From: Cinnamomum chago
Taxonomy: Eukaryota; Streptophyta; Magnoliopsida; Laurales; Lauraceae
Direction: 5' to 3'
NCBI GenBank assembly: GCA_038049695.1
Contig: CP142451.1
Span: 66,593,501-66,657,500, forward strand
Length of the DNA stretch: 64,000 nt
Shown here: piece by piece, positions 22,038-33,675 of the stretch
How positions within the stretch are numbered: position 1 is the first letter of the stretch
Layout of the letters: every line of letters starts with the position of its first letter
The notes under the pieces: generated by a model
What the model was told of the DNA's origin: nothing
Seen by the model: only the letters and a program-made list of their open reading frames with translations
Databases searched by the model: none
Position numbers and translations under genes: made by a program

Positions 22038-25000
22038 AGGGCATTTGGTCCTCCAAATGAAACATAAGACTCACCTCTGGCAGAAGATGTGGGTACTTCT
22101 TCTGTACTTGATCTCGTAATTCCCACGTTGCCTCTTCCGGTCCATGATTCTCCCATAGAACCTTTACCCACTGAATAGTGCGAGTCCTCAACTCTTGTTC
22201 CTTTGTATCAGTGATCTGAACTGGCTTCTCAACATAGGTAGCATCCTCTCTGATCTCTAATGGCTCGTGCCGGAGTACATGTGAAGTATCGGGAACATAC
22301 TTCTTCAACATAGACACGTGGAAGACGTTGTGTACGCCGGATAGCTCAGGTGGTAAGGCTAATCTATAAGCCACGTCACCGATCTTGCTCACAATGTCAT
22401 AGGGTCCAATGTATCTCCGTGATGACTTGCCCTTCTGTCCAAACCTCAACGTTCCCCTTGTAGGTGACACTTTCAAGAAGACCTTGTCTCCTTCCTTAAA
22501 CTGTAGGTCTCTGCGGTGGGAGTCTGCATAGCTCTTCTGCCTACTCCGGGATACTTTCAGACGCTCTTGAATCAGCTTGATCTTGTTGCTGGTCTCACTA
22601 ACAATAGTCGGTCCATGAAAACCGCGAGTGCCAACTTCTTCCCAACAAACAAGTGTCCTACACCTTTTGCCATACAAAGCCTCAAAAGGAGCCATTCCAA
22701 TACTCGAGTGGTAACTATTATTGTAAGCGAATTCACACAGCGGTAGAGTCTCATCCCATTGAGTCTTGAAATCTAACACACAAGCACGTAGCATATCCTC
22801 AAGAGTCTGAATCGTCCTCTCTGACTGACCATCTGTCTGCGGGTGATAAGCCGTGCTAAACTGTAGTCTCGTACCCATAGACTCGTGCAATGTCTTCCAG
22901 AACCTCGAGACAAACCTGCTGTCTCGGTCAGAAGTGATAGAAACTGGCTGCCCATGTTGACTGACGATCTCGCTGACAAACAACTCTGCCAAAGGTAGCC
23001 TGTGCATCTTCTTCCCGGTCTTCATAGCAAGGAAATGCGTTGACTTGGTGAGACGGTCTACAATGACCCAAATCGCATCGTTGCCTCTGCTAGTCCTCGG
23101 TAATCCTGAAATAAAGTCCATGGTAATGTGCTCCCACTTCCATTCCGGGATCTCTAATGGCTGTAACAAACCTGGAGGCCTCTGATGCTCTGCTTTAATC
23201 AACTGATAGGTCATACAACGGGCGACAAACGCTGCAATCTCTCTCTTCATATTGTTCTACCAAAATCTGCCCTTCAAATTCTGATACATCTTTGTGCTGC
23301 CTGGATGCATAGAGTACTTCGTACTGTGAGCCTCGGCCATGATGTCATTTCTCAAGTCTTCAATATTCGGCACGCATAGACGGTCACGGTAGTATAAAAC
23401 TCCGTCAACAATACGGAAGTCAGGACGTTCTGCTATATGTTCTGAAATCTTGGCCAACTCTGGATCTTGCAACTGACTATCCTTGATTTTCTGAATGAAA
23501 GATGGTTCTGACACCGTCATGTTAGCCAACAAAACACCCTTCCTCAGTGGCTGAAGATCTAAACTCAACTCTTCAAACTGTTCAAAAATACAAGTGCCAC
23601 TTAGATTTGCCAAGCCTACTGATTTCCTACTCAAGGCATCTGCAACTACATTGGCCTTTCCCGGGTGGTACTTGATTGGAAAATCATAGTCCTTGATATA
23701 TTCCATCCATCTTCTTTGGCTCATGTTCAATTCTTTCTGTGAAAACAAGTACTATAAGCTGCGGTGATCAGAGTGGACTTCGAACTTCTCTCCATAGAGT
23801 TAATGTCTCCACATCTTCAACGCGAAAACAACCGCTGCTAACTCAAGATCATGGGTGGCATAGTTCTTCTCGTGATATTTCAATTGCCGGGATCCATATG
23901 CTATCACTTTTCCTTCTTGCATCAACACGCAACCAAGTCCCACATTCGAAGCATCGGTAAAAATAGTGAAACCGCCGCTTCCGGATGGCAAAGTAAGGAC
24001 TGGTGCGGTAGTCAATCTCTTCTTTAGCTCTTGGAAACTCTCTTCACACTGCTCTGTCCACACATATGGTGCATTTTTCCTTGTCAACTTCGTCAAAGGT
24101 GACGCAATCGCCGAAAATCCCTGCACGAACCTCCTGTAATAGCCTCCCAATCCCAGAAAACTTCTGATCTCTATCGCATTCTTCGGTCTTTCCCAACTCA
24201 TAACTGCTTCAACCTTAGATGGATCCACTGATAGTCCTTCTTTGGAGATGATATGTCCCAAAAATGCTACTTGCTCCAACCAAAATTCGCACTTGTTGAG
24301 CTTCGCATACAGCCGATTCCCTCTCAAGAGTTGCAGTGCAATCCTCAAATGCTCTTCATGCTCTTCTCTAGTCTTGGAGTACACCAAAATGTCATCTATG
24401 AACACTACAACAAACTGATCCAGATACTCTGCAAATATCTTATTCATCAATGCCATGAACACTGCCGGTGCATTAGTCAATCCAAATGGCATCACTAGAA
24501 ACTCATAGTGGCCATACCTTGTCCGGAAAGCTGTTTTCAACACGTCTGATTCTCTAACTCTCAGCTGATGGTAACCGGATCTCAAATCAATCTTCGAAAA
24601 GTATGATGCACCTTGCAACTGATCAAACAATTCATCTATTCTTGGTAACGGGTATTTGTTCTTGATTGTCACCTGATTCAATCTTCTGTAATCTATACAC
24701 ATTCTCATCGAACCATCCTTCTTCTTGACAAACAAAACTGGAGCTCCCTATGGTGAAACACTCGGTCTCACAAAACCTTTGTCTAACAACTCTTGCAACT
24801 GAGTCTTCAACTCTCCCAACTCTGCTGGAGCCATTCTATATGGTGCAATGGATATCGGGGCGGTCCCTGGTAACAACTCAATGGTGAAATCAATCTCTCT
24901 GATGGGTGGTAAACCTGAAATCTCCTCCGGAAAAACATCCGGGAACTCCCAAACAATTGGGATCTCCTCCACCCCTTGGGACAGTTTATCCTCCGTGATA

Positions 25001-25600
25001 AACGTCAAATATCCTTCACAACCACTTCTCAAAAGTCTATCAGCCTTCAATGCTAAGACAAACCCTGCATGAGGACTCCTCCTCTCTCCCTGAAACAACA
25101 CCCCTGCTGGTGTCTCATCTAACTTGAAAGTGAGGGTCTTATGGAAACAATCAATTGTGGCATGGTACCCAGCCAGCCAATCCATCCCTAGGATGACATC
25201 AAAATCGAACATCTCTAATAGAATGAGATCTGCGGTTAAAACCACTTCTCCTATCTGGACTGTGCAACTAGGATAAAATGTACTACAGATAATTTGTTTG
25301 CCTACTGGGGTTGCCACAGTCAAAATAAACTCAAGTTCTCTAGCATGCATATCAATCAACTTAGCAAATTCATGGGATAAGAATGAATGGGTAGAACCAG
25401 GGTCAAATAAAATTTTAGCTCTTATCCCACAAACAAGAAGTGTACCTTCCACTACATTTCCCGCTGCCTCTGCATCCACTCTGTTGACTCCGTAGATTTG
25501 TCCTCGCTGTTGTGGCCTATTCTGTGCGCCTGCCTGGTGGTGCATTCCTATGCTACTGAGGTGCACGCTGATTTGGGTTCTGTCCCAGCTGACGAGCTTG
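22036..25600 (-). pseudogene. Tekay-like pol: protease, RT, RNase H, integrase, chromodomain; four in-frame stops
   Basis: Reading leftwards: a protease with ILFDPGSTHSFLSHEFA and FDVILGMDWL (about 25430-25180); RT with [31 protein letters not shown] and FIDDILVYS (24720-24380); RNase H with [13 protein letters not shown] (about 23960-23800); an integrase zinc region and catalytic core with MDFISGLP, SITSDRDSRF and TAYHPQTDGQSERT (23250-22780); and a chromodomain-like end with GPEEATWEL (about 22120). Stops in frame lie at 24748-24750, 23800-23802, 23752-23754 and 23257-23259. Gag and pol are also in different frames, with the change near 25550-25600. Domain order and spacing are otherwise intact. 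Confidence 0.92.
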
Positions 25601-26788
25601 TTGTTGTGGTCTATGTTGCTGTTGTGGTGGTTGTTGCTGCAGTGGCCTTGCCTGATTCTGAACAACTATTGCATTTTGTGGTGCTGGTGGACGTTGTGCC
25701 CCTTGCTGTTGCTGCTGATTCTGTCTATTCTGCCTTGGGCAATCTCTCATCTGATGGGCCATGGAGCCACATCTGAAACATGCTCCTGTGAGTGTACGAC
25801 ATTGTGCACTCTCATGGTTCTTCCCACAATGGGTACAAACCAATGGACCTTGGGCATTCGGTTCTGTCCTCTGTCTCTTGTTCTGGTGGTTCATTTGCTG
25901 GTGGTTCTGCTGCTGAGCTTGTCCCTTGCCTTGAACTTTGAGAATCTTATTGTGGAAGTTCTCGAACTTGTAGGCTCTCTTGACCGCCTCATCAAAAGTA
26001 GTAGGTGGTACCACTCCGGTGGCATCTCTCTCAATGAAGGGGTTAAGTCCCTCAAAGAATTTAGTAATCTTTTTCTCCACGGTATCCACCAACTCTGGGG
26101 CATACCTGGACAACCTCTCAAATTTGGTGAGATATTCTAAGACTGTCATGCTCCCTTGCACCAACTGCTGAAACTCTATAGCCTTTTGCTTCTTGACGTG
26201 AGCGGGTACAAATTTGTCATGGAACTGCCTCTTGAAGTTTGCCCACACTTCTGCATCAGCCATGGTTCTATATTCTTCTCTTACCGTCTTCCACCATCTG
26301 TCTGCTGTACCAACAAAAAGCGATGATGCTAGCTTCACTTTATCTGCCCATGTACACTGAAAGATCTCAAAGATGTTCTCGGTATGTTCCAACCAATCAT
26401 CTGCAGCCAATGGATCTTCCTCCCCAAGAAATTCCTTCGGAGCTCTTTTCCGGAACCGTTCAAACAAGGCATTGGGATCGTGTTGCCTTTGGTTTATGAC
26501 GATTACTGGCTGAGGTTGCACTGGTTCTGGTCTCCTCTGTAAGACCTCAAGCAACTGCCTTTGCATTTCAGCCATCTCCCTAGCATGGTCTTCTTCCCTC
26601 TTGAGCATTTGCTCTTGCAAGCTTGCCTGGTTCTCATTAGCTTGACGTTGCTGGTCAAACATGGCTTGCATCATTTCTTGGAACTGATTAGGTGGGTTGT
26701 TCTCCACAATATCCTCTTCTACTGGTCCCGTGTGGTCACTGTTACTGCCAGAAGGGATACCATTCACTGTTCTCTTATGGGGAGGCAT
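25553..26788 (-). CDS. Tekay-like gag with C2HC zinc knuckle
   Basis: A 411-codon ORF starts MPPHKRTVNGIPSGSNSD. It contains the Ty3-gypsy gag (Retrotrans_gag) core: PKEFLGEEDPLAADDWLEH, then W-K-T-V and FHDKFVPAHVKKQKAIEF-like segments. It ends in zinc-finger sequence C-T-H-C-G-K-N-H-x4-C and C-F-R-C-G-S-M-A-H-x4-C, followed by a Gln/Pro-rich tail. It forms the particle and packages element RNA. The ORF stops at 25553 just where pol would be expected to continue, so a frameshift separates them. In Tekay relatives gag and pol usually share one frame, so this looks like a mutation. Confidence 0.9.
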   Translation of the reverse strand: MPPHKRTVNGIPSGSNSDHTGPVEEDIVENNPPNQFQEMMQAMFDQQRQANENQASLQEQMLKREEDHAREMAEMQRQLLEVLQRRPEPVQPQPVIVINQRQHDPNALFERFRKRAPKEFLGEEDPLAADDWLEHTENIFEIFQCTWADKVKLASSLFVGTADRWWKTVREEYRTMADAEVWANFKRQFHDKFVPAHVKKQKAIEFQQLVQGSMTVLEYLTKFERLSRYAPELVDTVEKKITKFFEGLNPFIERDATGVVPPTTFDEAVKRAYKFENFHNKILKVQGKGQAQQQNHQQMNHQNKRQRTEPNAQGPLVCTHCGKNHESAQCRTLTGACFRCGSMAHQMRDCPRQNRQNQQQQQGAQRPPAPQNAIVVQNQARPLQQQPPQQQHRPQQQARQLGQNPNQRAPQ

Positions 26789-26930
26789 GATGCTGCAAAA
26801 TAAATTGTTAGCACATGATAATATAAAGGGTCACACATTGCTCACACGATACTAACTAACGAAAGATCTAACGAATCCTCGCCACGTCCTTAGGATTTCT
26901 AGTTTCTTTTAATTGCTTGAAACACGTCTC

Positions 26931-26942
26931 GCTCTGATACCA
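26931..26942 (-). other. Primer-binding site (initiator Met-tRNA) of the Tekay-like element
   Basis: The minus strand reads TGGTATCAGAGC three bases after the 5' LTR end. It complements the 3' end of plant initiator methionine tRNA, which primes minus-strand synthesis. Confidence 0.92.
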
Positions 26943-26945
26943 GTG

Positions 26946-29902
26946 TGTCGCGACCCCGGACCGGGAGTCCTAATCCAGGATCGGAACGGTAATGGAAAAG
27001 GATTGAAATTAGTGATTGAAAGGGGTATACTTCAACAATAAACCACTTATTTAATTTCCCACAGGTGTCCGCGGTGAGGATATCACAACCATCAATGAAT
27101 ATTTCCTTTAAGTGCGGAAGCGTGTAGCAAATCAAATAGTCAATCCATCCTTGGTCATCAAGACAATAACACAAGTCTAAATACTGTATCAGAATGAGCA
27201 ATGATCTATAGCATGTTACCCAAGTAAGTTAAAGTTTATACAAATAACGTTTAGTTACATTTCCCCAAAAATAGAGGCCAACAAAGGCCAATATACAAAA
27301 TACCAATTCAAAAGAATGGTTAAACATTTCCCCAAAATGATAAGTCTCTCACAACCAACCAACGTCTACATGACGTCATCGGCACGCCAGTCAACCAACT
27401 GCTGTGGTTCTACGATCGCCTCCTCAAGCTCCTCCTCGGGATAACCGACGGCGGGACCTGAGTACCAAAGAGTAGGTCAAACACGACGGTTTGGCAAATG
27501 GGGGAAATATAATGACAATAAGGGAAAACATGAATTTACCTTCTAAACATGAAAACCTGTTTAAATAACAATTTCTCTAGACAAGATAAAACATTTGTTC
27601 CAAATATACGTATGCAATGTAAAACATGTAAGGTGACCAAGGAAATGGGGAACAAGCAAGATCGCGACCACACGAAGCTAAGTCCTCTATCACTACGGTG
27701 ATAGAGCAATAACTAGGCCCTGATCTCAGTCACTCGAGGTGAGGAGAAATAGGGGATCTCATATAAATACATTTACATATACAATACTATACATGACCAC
27801 GGTAGCGAGCCGGGCATCGGGGACCACAGTAGCAATCTGTGGCATCGGGGCAAGACCACGGTAATGACCGGGTAGCGGGATCCAAACTGCAGCTGGCGGG
27901 ACAAGAGGGGGATCTCCAAGTCGGTGGATCAGACCAACAGGGTTATCCAAGCTTAGTGGTACCGACTCATAGGTCAAATACAATCGAGACATATGCAATT
28001 AAATCAAGTACAATAAATAGTCAAGCGGGCAAGACGGGGGTGCTCAAGGGCACACTATCATATCAAATGGTGCAATGCACTTCGGGTCAAGTAACCATTC
28101 CAAGTGTATAACAATGCTTTCGGGAAAACAAGACAAGTAGTGCAAATCTCGGGATCAGTAAAGTACTGTAAGCAATTGACATTTCGGGAAAATATCTATT
28201 TGAAAAGGATAGGGACCCCGTATGTCGATCACATAATAATTTGGTACTCTTTGAGTTTGGGGACATTCCGGGCTCCTTATACACTTAGATCTTTTCAAAA
28301 CTATGAATGAAATCCTTGTGATATGGTTTCTTCCTCAAATAGCCTCGCACAATGCCTAATAAATCTCTTTGATATGGAGGGGTTCCCAAAGAATAGCCCC
28401 AATGCGTTGAAACAGTCGAACGCTGTCCCAAACATAACCTAGGCCAGACGACCCGCATCGCTCGAGCGGACTGTAGGGTTCGCTCGAGCGAGTCGCTCGC
28501 TGGGAATGTTGTCTGGGTGAGTTCGCTCGAGCGAACTCATTGGGTCGAACGGTTATTTAAATGCGTTCGAGCGAACAACTCACTGGAATTAGTTCTGGGA
28601 TGACCGCTCGAACGACCAAGGGTCCGCTCGAGTGACCCAGCTACTGGAATGCTCCGAACCATTTCTGGACAGGTCGCTCGAGCGAAGTGTCATGGTCGCT
28701 CGAGCGAACTGCCCAGGAACAGATTCCGGACCAGTTCAGCTCCTCTCTATTCCTCCTTTTTACAGCCTCCTTTTAGCCCTTCTTACACATCAAGTGAGGA
28801 GTCTAAAAACCCCATTCCAACAACCTCAAATCTCAAATAACTTCCATCCCATTCTTCTCCATCACAATACATTCAATACAAGGAAGAAGGGAGAAGGAAA
28901 CCATTTCATAATATATACCTTTGAAACAAAACAAGAAGGCATTCAATGCTATGAGCTACCTCCTCTCTATGATCATAATTATGCCATTAATACTCTAACA
29001 TGAGCATTCATTTCAAAACAAAACAATAAATGTGCATTAATGGAAAGTAACCAAAATCCATGAAAGCTTGGTAAAATCATTCATCCACTTGCCTTAAGTC
29101 TTCTAACAATGGAATCAAGCTCTAACAATCTCCAAAGACAATGGTCCAAGTTGCAAGGTCTTCTAATGGCAGTGGTAAGCTCAAAGGAAATCTTGTAATG
29201 GTTGGTGTGCTCTACAAAAGCTATGGAAAGAAAGCTCTCAAGGAGATGAAGAAGATGATGGCCTCCAATCTCCTCTTGGTGCAAGTTTGGGAGTGGATTG
29301 AATGATGGAAAGCAAGAAGAAGAAGGGGTTGCTCACAAAGCCCTAGTTCTCTCTCTTGTGCTGGAAAATGAAAATGGAAGGGAAGGGTCTCCTATTGTAG
29401 CAAGTGAGGAGTGGGCTCCACCACTACCAATCTACTTAGGCTGAAATCATCTCTCTCGGGACCTCGGATGAATTCGACGAAGAATGAAGAAATGTTCGTC
29501 GAAATGTCTAGTTTCCAAAAGTATGGGTTTCGCGGGTTTCGGGAATATCAAGTTTTGGGTACAGATTTGGTGCACGATGACTGTTTTGCCCCCAAGGTCA
29601 AAATTCGGGTTTCGGGATCTCAAACGGAATCGGGATCAACATGAAAGTTGTAGAGCTTAACAATACCGATAAAACGAGATTAAAACAATGAATGCAAAAT
29701 CTCCGATAAACCTCAATCATATGCAATGTCATGAAAAAGGAAACCCCCAAAGGGTCCCACTAAGCACCAAGCAATCAAAAATCCGCCAAAACTAATTCGA
29801 AAGCTATTCCAAACCCAACTTAGTCAAGATCACTAATCAAGCTTAGTACTAACGCGCAACTTAATTAGCACTAATCGGGTTCACTCGGGTCGGGGTCTTA
29901 CA
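26946..29902 (-). repeat. 5' LTR of the Tekay-like element
   Basis: It is 2957 bp with the same termini as 19071-22024. Transcription would start within it and run leftwards. The palindrome array lies at 28457-28712. Confidence 0.95.
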
Positions 29903-31659
29903 GTTTGCACAACCAAAGGCTCAGTGCTCCTAAATAGAATGCCCCACGGCTTTTTCAGCTCTACCTGTGGCCTCAGACAGGGAGACCCTCTGTCTCCTTA
30001 CTTTTTCATATTAGCAGAAGAAATCCTGAGTCTTCACTTACATAATCTCCAATGTCAAGGCCTCTTCCTTCCTCTCTCTACGGTCCTCTCCACTCCCTGC
30101 CATCTGCTGTATGCTGATGACATTCTCATATTCATGAAAGGGGCTGCCTCTAGTGTTTCAATTCTTCAGGACCTCCTGGAGACATATCAGTCTGCTGCAG
30201 GGCAATTCTTCAACCTTCAGAAGAGCCAACTGTTCATTGGTAAGTGCAGCTCGAGAAGACAGAGAAGAATCAGTTCCACTCTAGGCATTCAAGAAGTTTC
30301 TACTCACCTTAAATACCTGGGTACCCCAATCTGCTTTGGGACTCCTAAAAGGAGACACTTCCTCCCTCTGTTGGATGCAGTTCAGTCCAAGCTTTCTGCT
30401 TGGAAAACCAAAACTTTGTCCTTTGCAGGCCGCTTAATTCTTATCAAGCATGTCATTTCTAGCCTTCCAGCTCACCTTGCTACCATTATTCCCCTGCCTG
30501 CTTCAATTTGCAAAGAGATTGAGAGACTTATGAGGCATTTCCTCTGGTCAGGAAACGCCCCCAACCACAAGATCAACTATGTTAGCTGGGCTACTGTCAC
30601 TCTCCCAAAGGCAGAAGGTGGCTTGGGTATCAGGAAAATTGCAGATGTTAACACAACTTCCTTCATCAAGCTTGGATGGCAAGCTTCCAACTCCTCCTCT
30701 CTCTGGTCCATCTGGTTTAAGAACCGATATTTCAAATTTCGTCCCATTTGGAGCTCAGAGAACACCAGCTATGGCTCTTGCATCTGGAAGAAAATTCGCA
30801 GATTAGCTCCCATCATTCACCAAGGAAGCTCCTGGATATTTGGCAATGGTCTGAGCACTAACGTTTGGCACGATTCTTGGTCTGCAAGTGATCCTATTTC
30901 TACTTGCTTCCCTGGCCATCTTTTTCCTAGAGACCAACGACTCTCTTCCCTCTACCAGTCTGGGACCTGGGCCACTCCAGATCACCTGCCTTCATCTGTT
31001 CAACAACACCTCCTTCTTCTCCTCAAGGATCTTTCTCCAAGTCTCGCCATCAGTGATTCTCTCAGCTGGAGAGACACCCCCGATGGAAAGCTCTCCTTGA
31101 GCTCTGCGTGGCAGAGAATCAGACACAGAGCCCAACTTCTCCCCTGGCCCAAGCTGATATGGAACAATTTCTCCCCCCACAGAGTTAATTGCTTCGGCTG
31201 GCGTTTGATGCACAATAGACTCCCCACAGACACTCGGTTGAAGCGGCTGGGTTTTTCCCTTGCCTCCGATGTATTTTTTGCAGTGCAACAGAAGATTCAG
31301 TGGGTCACCTTTTCTTCAACTGTGATCAAGCTAAAGCTACTTGGTCCTGGTTTTTTCATGCAGCAGGGTCTCCTCCTCCTACCAGCTACTCTGCATCTTC
31401 TCTTTGGTCGACCCTTTCTAAAGAATCTGACACCGAAGGCTTCAAATTCATGGCGGCCATCTTCATCACAGTCCTCTACCAATTATGGAAGGCTCATAAT
31501 GAAGCAATTTTTGATAAATGCAGACCCTCTCTTCACTCCATCCAAGCTCACCTAACTGAAGCCATCTCTTATTCTCTGAAGCAGATGTCTTCCCCTTTCG
31601 TAAGCCACCATCTCAGCGCCCTCTTCGACTATATGAGAATTTCCTCCAGTGCTTTTTAG
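29903..31659 (+). pseudogene. LINE ORF2, 3' part: reverse transcriptase and zf-RVT region
   Basis: This continues the LINE RT after the gypsy insertion. The first five bases are the duplicated target GTTTG. RT blocks are CGLRQGDPLSPYFFILAEE, LLYADDILIF (catalytic YADD), LKYLGTPICFG and KTLSFAGRLILIKHVI. A zf-RVT region follows with NWF-like 'IWNNFSPHRVNCFGWRL'. Near 31270, in a run of T, the frame shifts by one, after which the knuckle and HLFFNCDQAKATW continue in the frame that ends at TAG 31657-31659. No RNase H domain was seen. Apart from the insertion and this shift the frame is open, so the LINE is fairly young. Confidence 0.88.
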
Positions 31660-31835
31660 CAGAGTTCCTGGTGTGCTCTGGCTTCTTTGCCTGTGGTGTA
31701 TTGGTTTTCATTTTCATTTTGGTCTTTGCTTTTTGGGGGTCAATTCTTTGACCCTTGTATTCTTCTTTCTTCTTTCCCCCTTCTTTTTCAATATAATTTA
31801 CCTTTACAGCAAAAAAAATAAAATAAAAATGTAGT
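31660..31835 (+). other. LINE 3' untranslated region and A-rich tail
   Basis: A T-rich 3' end ('ttcaatataatttacctttacagc') is followed by an A-rich run from about 31811. This is the reverse-transcribed 3' end of the LINE. Confidence 0.75.
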
Positions 31836-31839
31836 TAAC

Positions 31840-32045
31840 AAAAAACTTGATGAATATTTATCTAGAGAAGAGGAGTTGTGGAAACAAAAGTCTAGAGAGC
31901 TTTGATTGAAAGAAGGAAATAGAATTACTAAATCTTCTCACCTAAGCACTTTAAATAATAAAAGAATCCACTGAATTGATAGATTAAAATTATAGATGGG
32001 AGATGGATTGATTCTAGGGAGAAAATTGGGGAAGCCTTTTGTGTA
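31840..32045 (+). pseudogene. Relic of a second LINE ORF2 (endonuclease-RT linker)
   Basis: Translated in one plus frame with stops, this short stretch reads EYLSREEELWKQKSREL then LKEGNRITKSSHLSTLN, followed by I-D-R-L-K-L. These match the conserved linker of plant L1 ORF2 (W-x-Q-K-S-R-x-x-W-L-K-E-G-D-x-N-T-x-F-F-H). It is diverged from the same linker in the LINE at 17206-19070, so it belongs to an older, different copy. The younger LINE probably landed in it. Confidence 0.65.
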
Positions 32046-32204
32046 GGGGTGGCAAACGGGTCGGGTTGGGCTAAATGGGTTGGACTTGTTTATTAAACGG
32101 GTTATATGCACTTAACCTGCAACCGATCCATTTATTAAACGGGTTAGAAACTCCTAACCTGCGTCCGATGCGGGTCAACCCGGCCCACATTGACCCGCAT
32201 AACC
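32046..32204. mobile_element. GGGTCGGGTT-rich terminal fragment of another transposon (hAT-MITE-like)
   Basis: The phrase 'aggggtggcaaacgggtcgg' at 32046 and repeated 'gggtta', 'gggtcaacc' and 'tgacccgcat' words are typical of plant hAT-type element ends. Similar GGGTYGGGT words recur at 40700-40735 and 41380-41520, right of the hAT fossil, so both may be arms of one outer element. A matching right terminus was not found. Confidence 0.5.
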
Positions 32205-32212
32205 ATTGTGGC

Positions 32213-32941
32213 CCATTTGCTTTTTTGGTGGATGAATCTCTTGATATCGCTATGAAAGAGCAAATGAATGTCGTTTTATGCTATGTGGATAAAAAGGGTC
32301 ATGTGATTGAACACTTTTTGATAGTTGATCATGTCAAAAATACTACTACTCAGTCTAGGCGACCATCAATGCGATATTTTCTAGACATGGATTGAGCATA
32401 ACAAGTTTGAGTAGGCAAGGTTATGATGATGAAGCGAGTAATATGCGGGGTCATCTTAATGGCCTCAAAACGCTCAATCAAAATGAGAATTCCACTGTGT
32501 TCTATGTTCATTGCTTCGCACATCAGCTTCAATAAGCATTCAATGCTTCCGCAAAAACATAAAAAAAAGAAAAAAACCAATTGCTATGTTCTTTAGCTTG
32601 GTCTCCAATGTGTTGAATGTTGTTCGAGGCTCTTGTAAACACCATGACATGCTCCAAAATAAAAAAGCTGCAAAATCCGTTGATGCACTTGATATTGGTG
32701 AACTTGAGATGGACAAGGTTTGAATCAGAAGACTAGCCTCAAACGGCCAGGAGATACACGATGGAGCTCGCATTATGGAGCATTGGTCATCTTGATTGTC
32801 ATGTTCTCCTCTATTATAGATGTGCTTGAAACTGTTTTAAAAGATGATACGAGCGAATATGTGGGTACCAAAGGCAACTTAATGCATCTATTGGAATCTT
32901 TTGATTTTGCATTTAAAATGCATTTGATGAGAAATACTTTG
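32213..32941 (+). pseudogene. hAT transposase fossil, piece 1 (central domain)
   Basis: The frame opens with FAFLVDESLDIAMKEQMNVV and YVDKKGHVIEHFLIVDHV, the DUF4371/RNase-H-like core of TTF-type hAT transposases (related to the domesticated ZMYM1-like proteins). Further segments (L-S-R-Q-G-Y-D, NMRGHLNGLKTL, FYVHCFAHQLQ, then FSLVSNVLNVVRGSCKHHDML and R-P-G-D-T-R-W-S-S-H-Y) lie in different frames, showing several indels near 32350 and 32550-32720. Stops interrupt, for example after FAHQLQ. The piece ends at the solo LTR insertion with DFAFKMHLMRNTL. Confidence 0.8.
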
Positions 32942-33153
32942 TGTTGGAAGTAGGTGGGCATTGTCGATAGATTTTCTAAACTTTTGATCTACTTGACTCA
33001 GGGATCAAGTACCCATAAGGTCATAAACCATATCTAGGATGCAATCCCTCCATCTCATCAATCACGTACAACAATAAAACCTATAAAAAAGATAGAAATC
33101 AACAACACCATGCAACCAAATATAACCCACAACAAATGGAGAAGCATATTATA

Positions 33154-33675
33154 TGTAACGTCCCACCCTTCACACATGCATGATATTGTCCGCTTTGGCC
33201 CACGGGCCTCACGGTTTTGCTTCTGATGGACCTCAACCCATCAAAAGGCCTCATGCAAGGTAAGGGTGTAGGCTCTACATATAACCCCATTCACTTTCCT
33301 CTCTATAATGATGTGGGACTCCGGGGCGTCACAATCCACCTCCCTTAAGGCTGCACGTCCCTATGCAGTAGCCTGTTAGTCTCTGTAGCTTGCCAGCCCT
33401 TTTGGCCCGCCCACATGGAGACCTGCCCACTTGCACCAGACCACGACAGGAGACCCACACTCGAACTAGTCGAGAGTCGGCTCTAATACCATTTGTAACG
33501 TCCCACCCTTCACGCATGCATGATATTGTCCGCTTTGGCCCACGGGCCTCACGGTTTTGCTTCTGATGGGCCTCAACCCATCAAAAGGCCTCATGCAAGG
33601 TAAGGGTGTAGGCTCTACATATAACCCCATTTTCACTTTCCTCTCTATAGTGATGTGGGACTCTGGGGCGTCACA
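33154..33675 (-). mobile_element. TRIM retrotransposon, complete, 522 bp
   Basis: Two LTRs (33154-33333, 180 bp; 33494-33675, 182 bp) start TGTAACGTCCCACCC and end GGGGCGTCACA on the plus strand. A perfect 5-bp TSD, TTATA, lies at 33149-33153 and 33676-33680. Read on the minus strand, the 160-bp internal part opens with TGGTATTAGAGCC (33479-33491), a Met-tRNA primer-binding site with one change. It closes with AAGGGAGGTGGAT (33334-33346), a polypurine tract. No coding capacity. The LTR contains GTGGGCCAAAGCGGACAAT (minus), also found in the Cassandra LTRs downstream. Confidence 0.93.

Larger units (their letters stand above)
19071..29902 (-). mobile_element. Complete Ty3-gypsy chromovirus (Tekay/Del-like), 10.8 kb
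   Basis: Two long terminal repeats of 2954 and 2957 bp bound an internal region with gag, protease, RT, RNase H, integrase and a chromodomain-like tail in gypsy order on the minus strand. A perfect 5-bp TSD, GTTTG, lies at 19066-19070 and 29903-29907, inside the LINE RT. LTR ends are TG...CA. Comparing the LTRs by eye gives about twenty substitutions and two or three small indels, well under 1%, so the insertion is recent. The chromodomain-like end and ~3-kb LTRs suggest the Tekay/Del clade. The pol frame carries several stops, so this copy is not autonomous. Confidence 0.93.
15324..31835 (+). mobile_element. L1-type non-LTR retrotransposon (LINE), split by a Ty3-gypsy insertion
   Basis: ORF1, ORF2 and an A-rich tail lie in the L1 order on the plus strand. 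The element is interrupted at 19071-29902, so its own length is about 5.7 kb. The 5' border is set only by the end of the preceding CACTA-type repeat and could be a little off. The 3' end is the run 'aaaaaaaataaaataaaaatg' near 31811-31831. A short 'tgtagt' occurs at both borders but is too short to call a target-site duplication. Both ORFs carry frameshifts. Confidence 0.85.
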
